A stretch of DNA of 64,000 nucleotides, taken from assembly GCF_003096015.2 (NCBI RefSeq), contig NZ_CP029185.2:2080001-2144000 (forward strand), in the 5' to 3' direction. Source of the stretch: Limnobaculum parvum. Lineage in GTDB: Bacteria; Pseudomonadota; Gammaproteobacteria; Enterobacterales; Enterobacteriaceae. This document shows positions 27,509-36,183 of this stretch, piece after piece (the first letter of the stretch is position 1; every line of letters starts with the position of its first letter). The position numbers and the translations under genes were made by a program. The notes below the pieces were generated by a model, which saw only the letters and a program-made list of their open reading frames with translations, was not told where the DNA came from and did no database searches.

Positions 27509-27539
27509 CCCTTTCTGAATCGACAACATTGATATCTCT

Positions 27540-27575
27540 GAGGCGGGTGTGACAGAATGCACTCGCTTCTTTTTT
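27540..27575 (+). terminator. Rho-independent terminator of the WG-repeat gene
   Basis: GAGGCGGGTG pairs with CACTCGCTTC (10 bp, two G-T pairs) around a 10-base loop and is followed by six T. It ends 18 bases before the dusC start. Confidence 0.8.
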
Positions 27576-27593
27576 ATATTATTCGGTGATCCC

Positions 27594-28529
27594 ATGCGTG
27601 TAATGCTAGCTCCAATGGAAGGTGTATTGGATGCCTTTGTTCGTGAGCTTCTCACAGAGATTAATGACTACGATCTTTGCGTCACCGAATTTGTCCGGGT
27701 GGTGAACACCCTGCTTTCACCCAAAGCTTTTTATCGTTTTTGTCCCGAACTGCGTAATGGCGGACGAACCAAGTCAGGTACCCCAGTGCGCGTTCAGCTA
27801 TTGGGTAACTCACCCCAGTGGATGGCGGAAAATGCTTTTCGGGTAACGGAGTTGGGGTCTCATGGGGTGGATCTTAACTGCGGCTGCCCTGCCAAGCGCG
27901 TAGTCGGTGGTGATGGCGGTGCCAGCCTACTGAAATCGCCGGAAACCATCTATCAGGTGACTCGCGCCATGCGTCAGGCCGTTGCCGCTGATAAAACCGT
28001 CTCGGTGAAAATCCGGCTGGGCTGGGAGTCTATCGACCATCGATTTGAAATTGCAGATGCAGCACAACAAGGTGGTGCCAGCGAACTGGTGGTTCACGGA
28101 CGGACCAAAGAAGATGGCTATAAAGCCGACAGAATCAACTGGCAGGCCATTGGTGATATTCGTCAACGGTTATCCATTCCGGTGATTGCAAATGGTGAAA
28201 TCTGGAACTATGAAGATGGTCAACGTTGTTTAGATATTACGGGTTGTGATGGAATCATGCTTGGTCGAGGGGCGTTGAATGTACCGAATTTGGGAGCGGT
28301 AGTTAAACATCAGCAGGATAAAATGCCTTGGGAGCAGGTACTGGAACTGCTTAAGAAATATGTTCAGACTGAAAATCCGTATGATACTGGATTGTATAAT
28401 ATTGCAAGGACTAAACAGTGGTTGGGGTATTTGCGTAAGGAATATGCTGAAGCCTCTGAATTGTTTACCACAGTAAGAACAATTACCGATAAACAGCAAT
28501 TATCCCACACCATTCTTCCATTCGAATAA
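27594..28529 (+). CDS. dusC: tRNA-dihydrouridine(16) synthase
   Basis: DusC reduces uridine 16 of tRNA to dihydrouridine with FMN and NADPH. The 311-residue product aligns with E. coli DusC (315) from MRVMLAPMEGVLDAFVRELL onward. The catalytic Cys is in DLNCGCPAKRV near 96-105, with KIRLGW near 140, VVHGRTKEDGY near 167 and VIANGEIW near 196 forming the FMN and tRNA sites. Homology fixes the start at ATG 27594; the open frame extends 15 codons upstream into the terminator of the preceding gene. In E. coli dusC is beside yohJK, which here is 10 kb away. Confidence 0.94.
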   Translation: MRVMLAPMEGVLDAFVRELLTEINDYDLCVTEFVRVVNTLLSPKAFYRFCPELRNGGRTKSGTPVRVQLLGNSPQWMAENAFRVTELGSHGVDLNCGCPAKRVVGGDGGASLLKSPETIYQVTRAMRQAVAADKTVSVKIRLGWESIDHRFEIADAAQQGGASELVVHGRTKEDGYKADRINWQAIGDIRQRLSIPVIANGEIWNYEDGQRCLDITGCDGIMLGRGALNVPNLGAVVKHQQDKMPWEQVLELLKKYVQTENPYDTGLYNIARTKQWLGYLRKEYAEASELFTTVRTITDKQQLSHTILPFE

Positions 28530-28538
28530 TTCCTCATT

Positions 28539-28560
28539 GGGCATAGCGTCTATTATGCCC
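28539..28560. terminator. Hairpin between convergent dusC and the fimbrial operon
   Basis: GGGCATA pairs with TATGCCC around an 8-base loop in the short gap between converging genes. No long T tract follows, so this is a moderate call. Confidence 0.45.
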
Positions 28561-28574
28561 TCTTCGGATACCCA

Positions 28575-29645
28575 TTAGTTGTAGGTAAAATTCAATGTAC
28601 CAGTGGCATTGGCCTGACCGGGACCCACGGGACTTGCCGTTTTATAGTAGGTAGCCGTAATCATCATTGGTATTGTGGCTGGCGCACCTCCCGTTACCGT
28701 GATGGTACCATTGTTATCGCTAGTACGCGTTGAGGTGGCTAGTGCAATGGGGGTATTTAGTGGTAGACCATTGTCATAGGTATTATACAGACTCGACTGA
28801 AGCCCGAGCTGTACACCGACATTGCTGGCAATGCCCGGAGAACCCGCATTGGTTAAAGCGATAACAGTATTGTTGGCCGTATCACCCGCAGTCACCTGAG
28901 GCGCAGTAACCGATAACGAAATATTGGTTCCCGGTTCACAATTTAAGGTCAAATCGGCCGAAGCGGTTCCTACTTTGATATTAGAATCAAAATCAGATAA
29001 CTGAATATTACCCAGTGGTAAATTGACCGGAGAACCTGTCACATTACATCCCATCGCCTTCACGGTAATGTCACTGGTAGATACTGTAAATTGGGATGCG
29101 ACATCTCCCTTAGAACTCCCGGGACTTTCACGGAAATCAACCTGTGCAATTGGTGAACCAAAAGAAAGCGTACCCGAACTTATTGGCCCGCCGGTGGCAA
29201 TAAGCTCCAAATTATAGCTGGGGTTATTCAACTTATGGCTCGCTTTCCCATCGCCAGGCTGATAAGTGTTATCGATAGCCCTGACACTATCGTAAGGGCC
29301 AGCCTGATTCATGGTGGAAACTTTTACCCCCAGTCCGGTAAGTCCGGTAGGGAAAACCATATCCCCCGTTGGTGTAGCGGCAGACTGAGTCGAATTGGAG
29401 TAGAAGAAACCCACGACGTAATTATTACCACAGTCATTGATCTGTACACTCGAAGGATTAGCGCCTGGCCAAGACGACGTATAAATCACTTCACCGCCAC
29501 TATAATTTCGGCTATCTACCACGATTTTTGAGGGTAACGTCAGATTGATTATCGCCGCATTAGTCAACCATGCCCGAGCACAGTTGGCATAAGCCCCAGA
29601 TGACATACCGAGCAGAACCAAAGCCAGAAATAAATATTTTTTCAT
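28575..29645 (-). CDS. Fimbrial tip adhesin
   Basis: A 356-residue protein with a signal peptide (MKKYLFLALVLLGMSSGAYA) that is the last gene of a chaperone-usher operon. The N-terminal ~170 residues have no clear match and probably form the receptor-binding lectin domain, with a Cys at the mature N-terminus and one near residue 71. The C-terminal part is pilin-like: a Cys pair (CNVTG near 200 and CEPG near 237) and the terminal GTLNFTYN beta-strand recognised by PapD-type chaperones. Length and position resemble FimH-type two-domain tip adhesins. The ligand is unknown. Confidence 0.8.
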   Translation of the reverse strand: MKKYLFLALVLLGMSSGAYANCARAWLTNAAIINLTLPSKIVVDSRNYSGGEVIYTSSWPGANPSSVQINDCGNNYVVGFFYSNSTQSAATPTGDMVFPTGLTGLGVKVSTMNQAGPYDSVRAIDNTYQPGDGKASHKLNNPSYNLELIATGGPISSGTLSFGSPIAQVDFRESPGSSKGDVASQFTVSTSDITVKAMGCNVTGSPVNLPLGNIQLSDFDSNIKVGTASADLTLNCEPGTNISLSVTAPQVTAGDTANNTVIALTNAGSPGIASNVGVQLGLQSSLYNTYDNGLPLNTPIALATSTRTSDNNGTITVTGGAPATIPMMITATYYKTASPVGPGQANATGTLNFTYN

Positions 29646-29701
29646 AAGATATCCATTTTATGTCGAGTCAGACATAACCCTATAATCGAGACCGCTTCAG
29701 A

Positions 29702-30286
29702 CTAGTTATAAGTAAAGTTGATAGTTACAGTAGCGCTAAAATCGCCCGCTGTCGGCGTACCATGCGGGGTATACAGACGAGCAGCCATAACCAATGAGGC
29801 GGATTGCGTTGTGCCGTCAATGTTGACCATATAACTGGTGTTGTTACCCAGAGAGACCGTTAAATCGTTATTGAATAACTGCAATCCCAAGTCGTGAGCA
29901 CCATCCGCAATGTTATTGGCATACAGGTAAGCCCCAAAGCCAGTATCTTCTGCATAAGGCGTTCCACTAAACGAGGCAGTAGCTTTACTGATAAAAGGTG
30001 AACAACCCGTCAGATTTACTGTGACCATCACTTCAGGCGTATGTGCTCCGGCAACGGATATGTTTTGGCGGTAATAGGTACCTAAATCGATATCGCCAGG
30101 AAAAGTAACCGTACAGGATGAGGCGTAAATCGCCCCAGTAACGTTTATTGGCACCGTATCAGAAGCATTATATGCTACCGCATTAAAACCAATGCCCAGC
30201 AATGCCATGCACAGATACCCCTTCATCAATAACCCCTGACTCCGATGACAACACTTAACTTTTTTACTGTCCATTTCCATCATCAT
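29702..30286 (-). CDS. Minor fimbrial subunit
   Basis: A pilin-like protein of about 194 residues. Hallmarks are a Cys pair (SSCTVTF near the mature N-terminus and GCSPF about 40 residues later) and a C-terminal SATVTINFTYN chaperone-recognition strand. Several starts are possible: ATG 30310 and 30301 overlap the end of the usher gene, and 30286 follows GGGAAA. I favour 30286, and the hydrophobic signal segment (GYLCMALLGIGFNAVA) begins about 30 residues later. It lies between usher and adhesin genes, so a tip or adaptor role is likely. Confidence 0.75.
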   Translation of the reverse strand: MMMEMDSKKVKCCHRSQGLLMKGYLCMALLGIGFNAVAYNASDTVPINVTGAIYASSCTVTFPGDIDLGTYYRQNISVAGAHTPEVMVTVNLTGCSPFISKATASFSGTPYAEDTGFGAYLYANNIADGAHDLGLQLFNNDLTVSLGNNTSYMVNIDGTTQSASLVMAARLYTPHGTPTAGDFSATVTINFTYN

Positions 30287-30300
30287 TGAGTTTCCCGTCA

Positions 30301-32882
30301 TTAAAGGCATTTTTCACGCAGAACGAGTACTCCAGACGCGGTTTTCTGCGGAGCAATTCGGTAATTCACTGTACATTGCTCATTGGCTGATTTTCCCCAT
30401 TTCACCAGAAGCTGCCCTTCGTTTTGTAAACCGGCAACGTACACCTGTCCGTCGTCTCCAACAATGCTGCTTTTACTCAAGGCTTCGGTATCCGTGACAT
30501 TGCTAACAACCGCGCCAAAAGGGATCATCCCCCCGCATATTCAAGGGTCATCAGTGCCCGATATCCGGTCTGAGTCATATATTCAGCACGTACCACAGCT
30601 CCGCGTGTTGGAACCACGCTCTTATTGGTATCATCCAGTTCGAGGTTATTGTTCGGAATTTCTTCAGTGTTCAGAGTGATATCACTCCTACGATAAGGTG
30701 AGGCATATGGTACTACCGCATAGCCTCGGAAGTCCGTCTTCACACCAGTTTGGTTATTGACTGGCACCCCTTCTGCACCGGGGGCTTTGACTAGCACAAT
30801 GGTATCACTCAGCGGTTGGGAAAGCGTCACGCCATCACCATGCACCACAACACCGCCCTGAATACCATAGTTAAACCGGTCAGCATAATCATCATAACCA
30901 TAACCTGCATTGAGCTTCGAGTAGGTTCCCTGATAGGTAACATTGGCATTACCCGTATTGGCATTGTCATCAGTCACGTACCCCTCTTGCACGCTCCAAT
31001 TGAGGTTATTGTCTTGCAGCGCGGTTCCGTTGAGACCAACGTTATGAGAAGTGGGCCCATGTTTGGAGCTACTCAGGTTATAGTTTGCGCTACTTCCTGC
31101 TAACCACTTATCTAATGGAATACTAACATTGAAGGAGAACAGTTGATCGGTGCTCTTTCCATTATTGGAATCACCGTAATGATTATCGTTGTTACTATTA
31201 TTAGAGTTGTTACTATTATTGGAGTTCTTACTGTAGGTATAGTTAAAACCATAGCTGATACTTTTCCAGCTGTTGTTATAGCCAACACTAACCGAACTCA
31301 TGCGGCTTCTATTCCAATAATTCTCATTAACTAAGCTGAGGGACACCGTACCAAACACCACATCTTGCGACAAAGAAACATCGGTACGGTTGCGACGACG
31401 TCCGGTATTATCGTTATTGGAGTTGTCGTTATAGGTATCCAGCATATCCTGCAGGGTATAATACCCCCCGGTAGAATAGCGATAGCCCGCCACGCTGAAA
31501 TTAGTACCCGTTTTAACAATGTTCTTGCTGTAGCGTACCCGCAGAGATTGACCATTTTGTCGATCGACTGATGAGTCATCTGGACTATGTATTTTTGACC
31601 ACGCTTGGGTGACATCCATCGATAGTGCACCAATGTCCCCCATATTGACGCCTGAACCCAATGCGACCGAGCTGTATTTATTCTCAGCCTGCTGAGTACC
31701 ACCATAAACGGTCATACCCCAAGGTATACCGTATATCGCCGTCATCTGGCCAAAATTCGTTTTTTGATCGTTACTATCGTTAGTACGTGTTCTTCCCCCG
31801 GTCAGGCTGTATTTAAGACGACCTTCGCGTTGTAATACCGGTAAAGAAGCATAAGGAATCACCAGATGCTGTTCACTACCGTCCGATTCTTTGATGGTAA
31901 GCTGCATGTCTCCTGAACCGCCAGTAGGGTACATGTCGTTAATTTCAAATGCTCCCGGCGGGACGGTAGTTCTATAGATGGTATAGCCATTTTGTTCGAT
32001 CGTGACTTCCGCATTGCTACGTGCAATACCCCGAATAACGGGTGCAAAACCTTTCTGGCTATCAGGTAACATATCATCATCAGAAGAGGCCTGAGCGCCG
32101 CGAAATGCAACGCTGTCAAACACATCTGAAGGTGAAACGCTATCGCCCAATATCAACTGGCTTTTTAATGATTTAATATCACGAGAAACATAGTTATACA
32201 CTGAGTCCCAATTGTTTTGTCCGTCGTCGTTATGATTCCAAGTAGAGTAGTTACGATAACGCCAAGGGCCAAGATTCACCCCCGGACGTAAGTTAACGTA
32301 TTGGCTATTTTGCGTACTGTCAGAACCATGTCGAGGCATCGTAGTCGAGGCCGACACGCTATAGTTAAGCAATAGTGCATTAATCCCGTCATCCCACTGT
32401 TCAGGTGGTACATAACCTCTAGCAAAAGAAATCACCGCAATCTGTGGAATACTTAGATTCAAGCGCTGTTCATTAAACTTAAATACGGCAGAAGCCTGTG
32501 AAATAGCGGATAAATTTGCACACTGACTATTTGCTTCGCTGAGGTCGGAATAATTTTCGGTTTTAACACCCCAACTTTTCAACTGTTCCACACTTAAACA
32601 AGGCTGAAGCGAACTGTTGCCCTGCTTATCGGTCACTTGTTTAAACTCAATCTCTTTAGTATCGACAAGCTGTTTGTTAATAAAAACATCAACGCGATAG
32701 CTACCAGGAGCCTGGGAACCCGTTTCAAACGAAGACAAATCAACAGAAGGGGGTACCGAATTAGTCATCTCAAGCAGTGCCGGATTAAAATAGTCCTGCG
32801 ATATCGCATAAGGCACACATAACGTAGGCAGCAGACTGGCTGCAATAATCAATTCACGCCGAGAATTTTTACAGATTTCCAT
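30301..32882 (-). pseudogene. Fimbrial outer-membrane usher, frameshifted near its C-terminus
   Basis: FimD/PapC-type usher that exports and assembles pilus subunits. It begins with a signal peptide and the usher N-domain (FNPALLEM). The barrel, plug and middle domain (SYASLPVLQREG-like ASLPVLQREGRLKYSLTGGR) follow. The frame stops at 30525 after TLEYAGG. A second frame starting MIPFGAVVS and ending in CTVNYRIAP and REKCL is the C-terminal usher domain. They meet at six G on the coding strand (C6 at 30529-30534), and one extra G gives an uninterrupted 860-residue usher of normal length. A Ser/Asn-rich repeat encoded at about 31182-31231 lies in a barrel segment. Without the C-terminal domain the usher would be expected to fail in pilus assembly. 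Confidence 0.87.
31182..31231 (-). repeat. Tandem Asn-Asn-Ser codon repeat inside the usher gene
   Basis: Four to five NNS tripeptide units are encoded by a 9-base tandem repeat. It falls in a segment of the predicted beta-barrel and looks like an expandable surface loop. Confidence 0.6.
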
Positions 32883-32977
32883 CTTGCTTACACCCTAAGC
32901 TGTCTCTATCTATATCCTTGACTATTATGTGAATTAACCACCTAACTCACATCGCAACAGAACAAAAAGAGTACAAA

Positions 32978-33664
32978 TTAAAAGGTGGCTGAATGTTCTG
33001 AGCCAGCCATGCCATAGTCATTCAGAATTCTCCACGACACTTTTCCACTGCCTGAATTTTGATGAAGTGGGAAAACAGCCTGAGAACGGGGAGCCACATA
33101 AGTCACATTGGGCACCTCTTTGCCATTCACTTTGATTTGAGCAAAGTTCATGTAGTACGGCGTAGGGTTATTCACGGTGATACTATTACCACTTTTACCC
33201 CATGCCAGTTGCTGAGTTAATGATTCTGGCTCTGCATCTTTCAGGTTTACTGGCCTATAAATGAGTTTAACCCTTGAGTTAACAGCAATTTGCAATGTGT
33301 TACTTGAAGAGTTCTTGGTCGTAGACGGAATCCCTTTGACGTTTAACCAGTACATCGACTCCCGGTCTTCTGGCATTGGCACACCTGAACGAACAATGCG
33401 TAAGACATTTTTGTCACCGGCATCTAACCGGAATAATGGGGGAGTAATAATGATGGCATCTTTGCTTGGTGTATCTGCATCTGCGGGGGTGATCCAAGAT
33501 TGAACTAAATTAGTGACACTATCTTTATTCTCTAACGACACAGAAGTTTCTTTCTTACTGCCATCAAAGATCACACGAGTTCCGCCAATAACAACGCTGG
33601 CATTAGCCTGAAAAGCAGTCGTTATAAACAGAGAAAAAAGTATGGGCTTCCATAATAACTTCAT
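32978..33664 (-). CDS. Periplasmic fimbrial chaperone (PapD family)
   Basis: A 228-residue periplasmic chaperone that folds pilus subunits by donor-strand complementation and delivers them to the usher. It has a signal peptide ending in QANAS, the beta-G1/F1 family motif with alternating hydrophobics (NTLQIAVNSRVKLIYRP near 122-138), and MYWLNVKGIP near 105. The subunit-anchoring Arg near the N-terminus (GGTRVIFDG) and Lys in RVKLIYRP are present. It lies between the major pilin and usher genes. Confidence 0.9.
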   Translation of the reverse strand: MKLLWKPILFSLFITTAFQANASVVIGGTRVIFDGSKKETSVSLENKDSVTNLVQSWITPADADTPSKDAIIITPPLFRLDAGDKNVLRIVRSGVPMPEDRESMYWLNVKGIPSTTKNSSSNTLQIAVNSRVKLIYRPVNLKDAEPESLTQQLAWGKSGNSITVNNPTPYYMNFAQIKVNGKEVPNVTYVAPRSQAVFPLHQNSGSGKVSWRILNDYGMAGSEHSATF

Positions 33665-33767
33665 CGTGAAATCCTTTTATTTTTAACAAAACTGAAGGGA
33701 AACTAATTGAAAAACAGTTCTGAACCGGATAAACCCAGTTCAGGACTGTATATGTTAACTTATTTAA

Positions 33768-34307
33768 TTAGTTATAACTAACCGTATAAGTAACCACAGA
33801 TTGAACATCACCCGATGTAACACCTGTCGCGGTAGCAACTAATCGAGCTGTATAGTTAGCCGCAATATCACCACCCGCAATCGGTAACGTAATTGGTTGA
33901 TTACCATCGTTGTTAATGATGTCTGTATCGCTGCTATCTTTCAGCAATACTGCCACGTTAGCCGCCGCCGTTGCGCCAGTCAGGCTATTTTTGAAGTAAG
34001 TTTCATTGCCATCAGTTGTACCACTAAATTTGACCGATGCTGTGGTTGGCACACCGGCTCCCGCTGTCGGACACCCCTTCAAATTGATGGTGAAGGCCTT
34101 TGGTGCACCCGTCATGCCAGCACCACTTAAATCACTTTTCGGTGTTGAACCTATATCAATGGTCTTATCAGTAGAACCATCAACATCAACGGTACAACCA
34201 GCATCAATAACTTTACCGGTAAAAGTTATTTCTCCAGCCATAACGGTCGATGGAATTGCAGTGAATAATGCAGCTGCAAGTAATACTTTGTTAATTTGAA
34301 CTTTCAT
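33768..34307 (-). CDS. Major fimbrial subunit (type 1 pilin family)
   Basis: A 179-residue pilin, the first gene of the operon. It has a signal peptide ending in VMAGEI, the Cys pair typical of FimA-like pilins (DAGCTVDV near 38 and LKGCPTA near 78), a Gly/Ala/Thr-rich body and the C-terminal VTYTVSYN strand. An AGGAC site precedes its ATG. As the first gene after a 784-bp AT-rich region it is likely the most strongly expressed. Confidence 0.9.
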   Translation of the reverse strand: MKVQINKVLLAAALFTAIPSTVMAGEITFTGKVIDAGCTVDVDGSTDKTIDIGSTPKSDLSGAGMTGAPKAFTINLKGCPTAGAGVPTTASVKFSGTTDGNETYFKNSLTGATAAANVAVLLKDSSDTDIINNDGNQPITLPIAGGDIAANYTARLVATATGVTSGDVQSVVTYTVSYN

Positions 34308-35091
34308 AGTGATGTCCTAATCCATTATTACGTTCAGAATAAAAAATGATAACTCATACCATCTAAATTCCAGAGTGTATTTATTCAATAACGTTTATAT
34401 AAATTTAAAACAGTCAAACAACAAACCGCTTAGTTTGACTCCATTCATCGAGACTACCTATCTTTAAAGCCATCTAAAGCTTCTCTATACTCATGCGATT
34501 GTTACATTTCAGTCAATATAATTAAAAATCCAATATTAGACTTTTTAACACAAATAAAGCGCTCTTTTCGATTAATTTAAATATCCATATAAAACAATGC
34601 TATAAAAAAATAATATAATAAAAACATCAAAATAACCACTCTTGTATTGAAAAGTAATGACTAAGAAACATTATTTCACTAAGGAGAAAAAACTCTTTTC
34701 ACTAAGTAAAGTCACCGTATTACTTATAATAAAGAATAACTATCTTAAATTTGATTATCAATAGAGCATTCCATTCAGATATTATTCGTAGATAACTATT
34801 ACAATAGCTAAAAAACTTAAAATAATAATTGTAAAGCTCTCAGTGCTACTTTTATCATGCTAAAAAAATTGAGTACGATTGAATTATTATAATTTCACCC
34901 ACCAGAATACGTTCAAAAAAACAGCCGTTGTGTTTATAAAACAATTGAAAATACATTTTTTTACAAATAAGCACCCACTCGTTATACCAATATGCCACAA
35001 ATTGCCCGTGCGAATTGCATAACTATAAATTATAATTTCAGCAGCAGAACATCCTGTTCTATGTCGATAACTCAATGGAAGTCAGCAAACT
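34308..35091. promoter_or_regulatory. AT-rich divergent region, fimbrial operon / pbpG
   Basis: This 784-bp region has no credible ORF and is the most AT-rich DNA of the window, as is usual for H-NS-silenced fimbrial promoters. It contains an 8-bp inverted repeat (AGTCAAAC 34412-34419, GTTTGACT 34433-34440) and a direct repeat TTTCACTAAG at 34674 and 34697, with a third ACTAAG at 34660. I found no pair of long inverted repeats that would mark an invertible fimS-type switch, and no recombinase gene. Confidence 0.45.
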
Positions 35092-36009
35092 ATGAAAAAA
35101 AAGATTCGATTTTCTTTATTGAGCCTGCTTATCTTGTCCTCCAGCATTGTGGCAATGCCAGAGTCTATGGCTAAAAACACTAAATCCGCATCAACGACCT
35201 CATCACCGAAAATTGGTCTTTCGTCCCAAAGTGCGCTGGTTGTAGATGTAAACACCCACAAGGTTATTTATGCCACAAATCCGGATAAAGTCTCACCTAT
35301 TGCCTCTATTACAAAGTTAATGACTGCTATGGTGGTTCTCGATGCCAAACAACCTTTAACCCAAGTTATTTCGGTCAAAATCAATCAAACACCTGAATTA
35401 AAAGGCGTTTACTCTAGAGTTAAGGTGGGCAGCGAAATTACCCGCAAAGATATGCTGCTATTGGCGTTGATGTCATCGGAAAATCGCGCAGCGGCCAGCC
35501 TGGCGCACAATTATCCCGGTGGATATAAAGCGTTTATTCGAGCAATGAATGCTAAAGCTAAATCGCTAGGAATGACACACACCCGCTATGTCGAACCGAC
35601 GGGATTATCAGAGAAAAACGTGTCAACCGCGCGCGATCTGAGCAAACTGGTTATGGCAACGAAAAGTTATCCAATTCTCAGTCAGCTTAGTACCACTCCA
35701 GAGAAAATCGTTTCTTTCGAAAACCCCAGATATACCCTTGAATTCCACAATACTAACCATCTAATCCACGATCATGAGTGGAACATTCAGTTAACCAAAA
35801 CCGGTTTTACCAATAAAGCGGGGCGCTGCCTGACGATGCGTACCGTGATTGGTAATCGGGAGGTGGCTTTAGTCATGTTAGATGCCTATGGCAAGTACAC
35901 CCATTTTGCAGATGCTAACCGACTGCGTAGTTGGATGGAGACAACGCCATCGCTGCCGGTTGCTGAGGCCAGCAAAAGCATTAAAAAACAAAAAGTTCGT
36001 CAAGGATAA
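35092..36009 (+). CDS. pbpG: D-alanyl-D-alanine endopeptidase (PBP7), copy 1
   Basis: PBP7 is a periplasmic penicillin-binding protein (family S11) that cuts D-Ala-meso-DAP cross-links in murein. The 305-residue product has a signal peptide and the three active-site motifs: SITK (ASITKL near 73-78), SEN (SSEN near 129) and KTG (TKTGFTNKAG near 237). It aligns with E. coli PbpG over most of its length and ends in the same KKQK-rich tail. A close paralogue follows 174 bases downstream on the same strand. Confidence 0.92.
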   Translation: MKKKIRFSLLSLLILSSSIVAMPESMAKNTKSASTTSSPKIGLSSQSALVVDVNTHKVIYATNPDKVSPIASITKLMTAMVVLDAKQPLTQVISVKINQTPELKGVYSRVKVGSEITRKDMLLLALMSSENRAAASLAHNYPGGYKAFIRAMNAKAKSLGMTHTRYVEPTGLSEKNVSTARDLSKLVMATKSYPILSQLSTTPEKIVSFENPRYTLEFHNTNHLIHDHEWNIQLTKTGFTNKAGRCLTMRTVIGNREVALVMLDAYGKYTHFADANRLRSWMETTPSLPVAEASKSIKKQKVRQG

Positions 36010-36183
36010 TATCATTGCTTAAAATGGTTAAAGACTGGCTTGGTTGTTCAATCCAGTCTCCATTTCATTGGGCGTGAATACAATTAATTACATATCATCC
36101 CATAGGCGAATAACAATAACCTCATTTATACTTCCCCAAAATTAGCATCCTTCTAACCTCTTTCTGAAATAAGTTTGGTCACT

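Noticed and set aside
34308..35091. Invertible fimS-like promoter switch
   Set aside because: I found no long matching inverted repeats bounding a segment and no fimB/fimE-type recombinase gene in the window.
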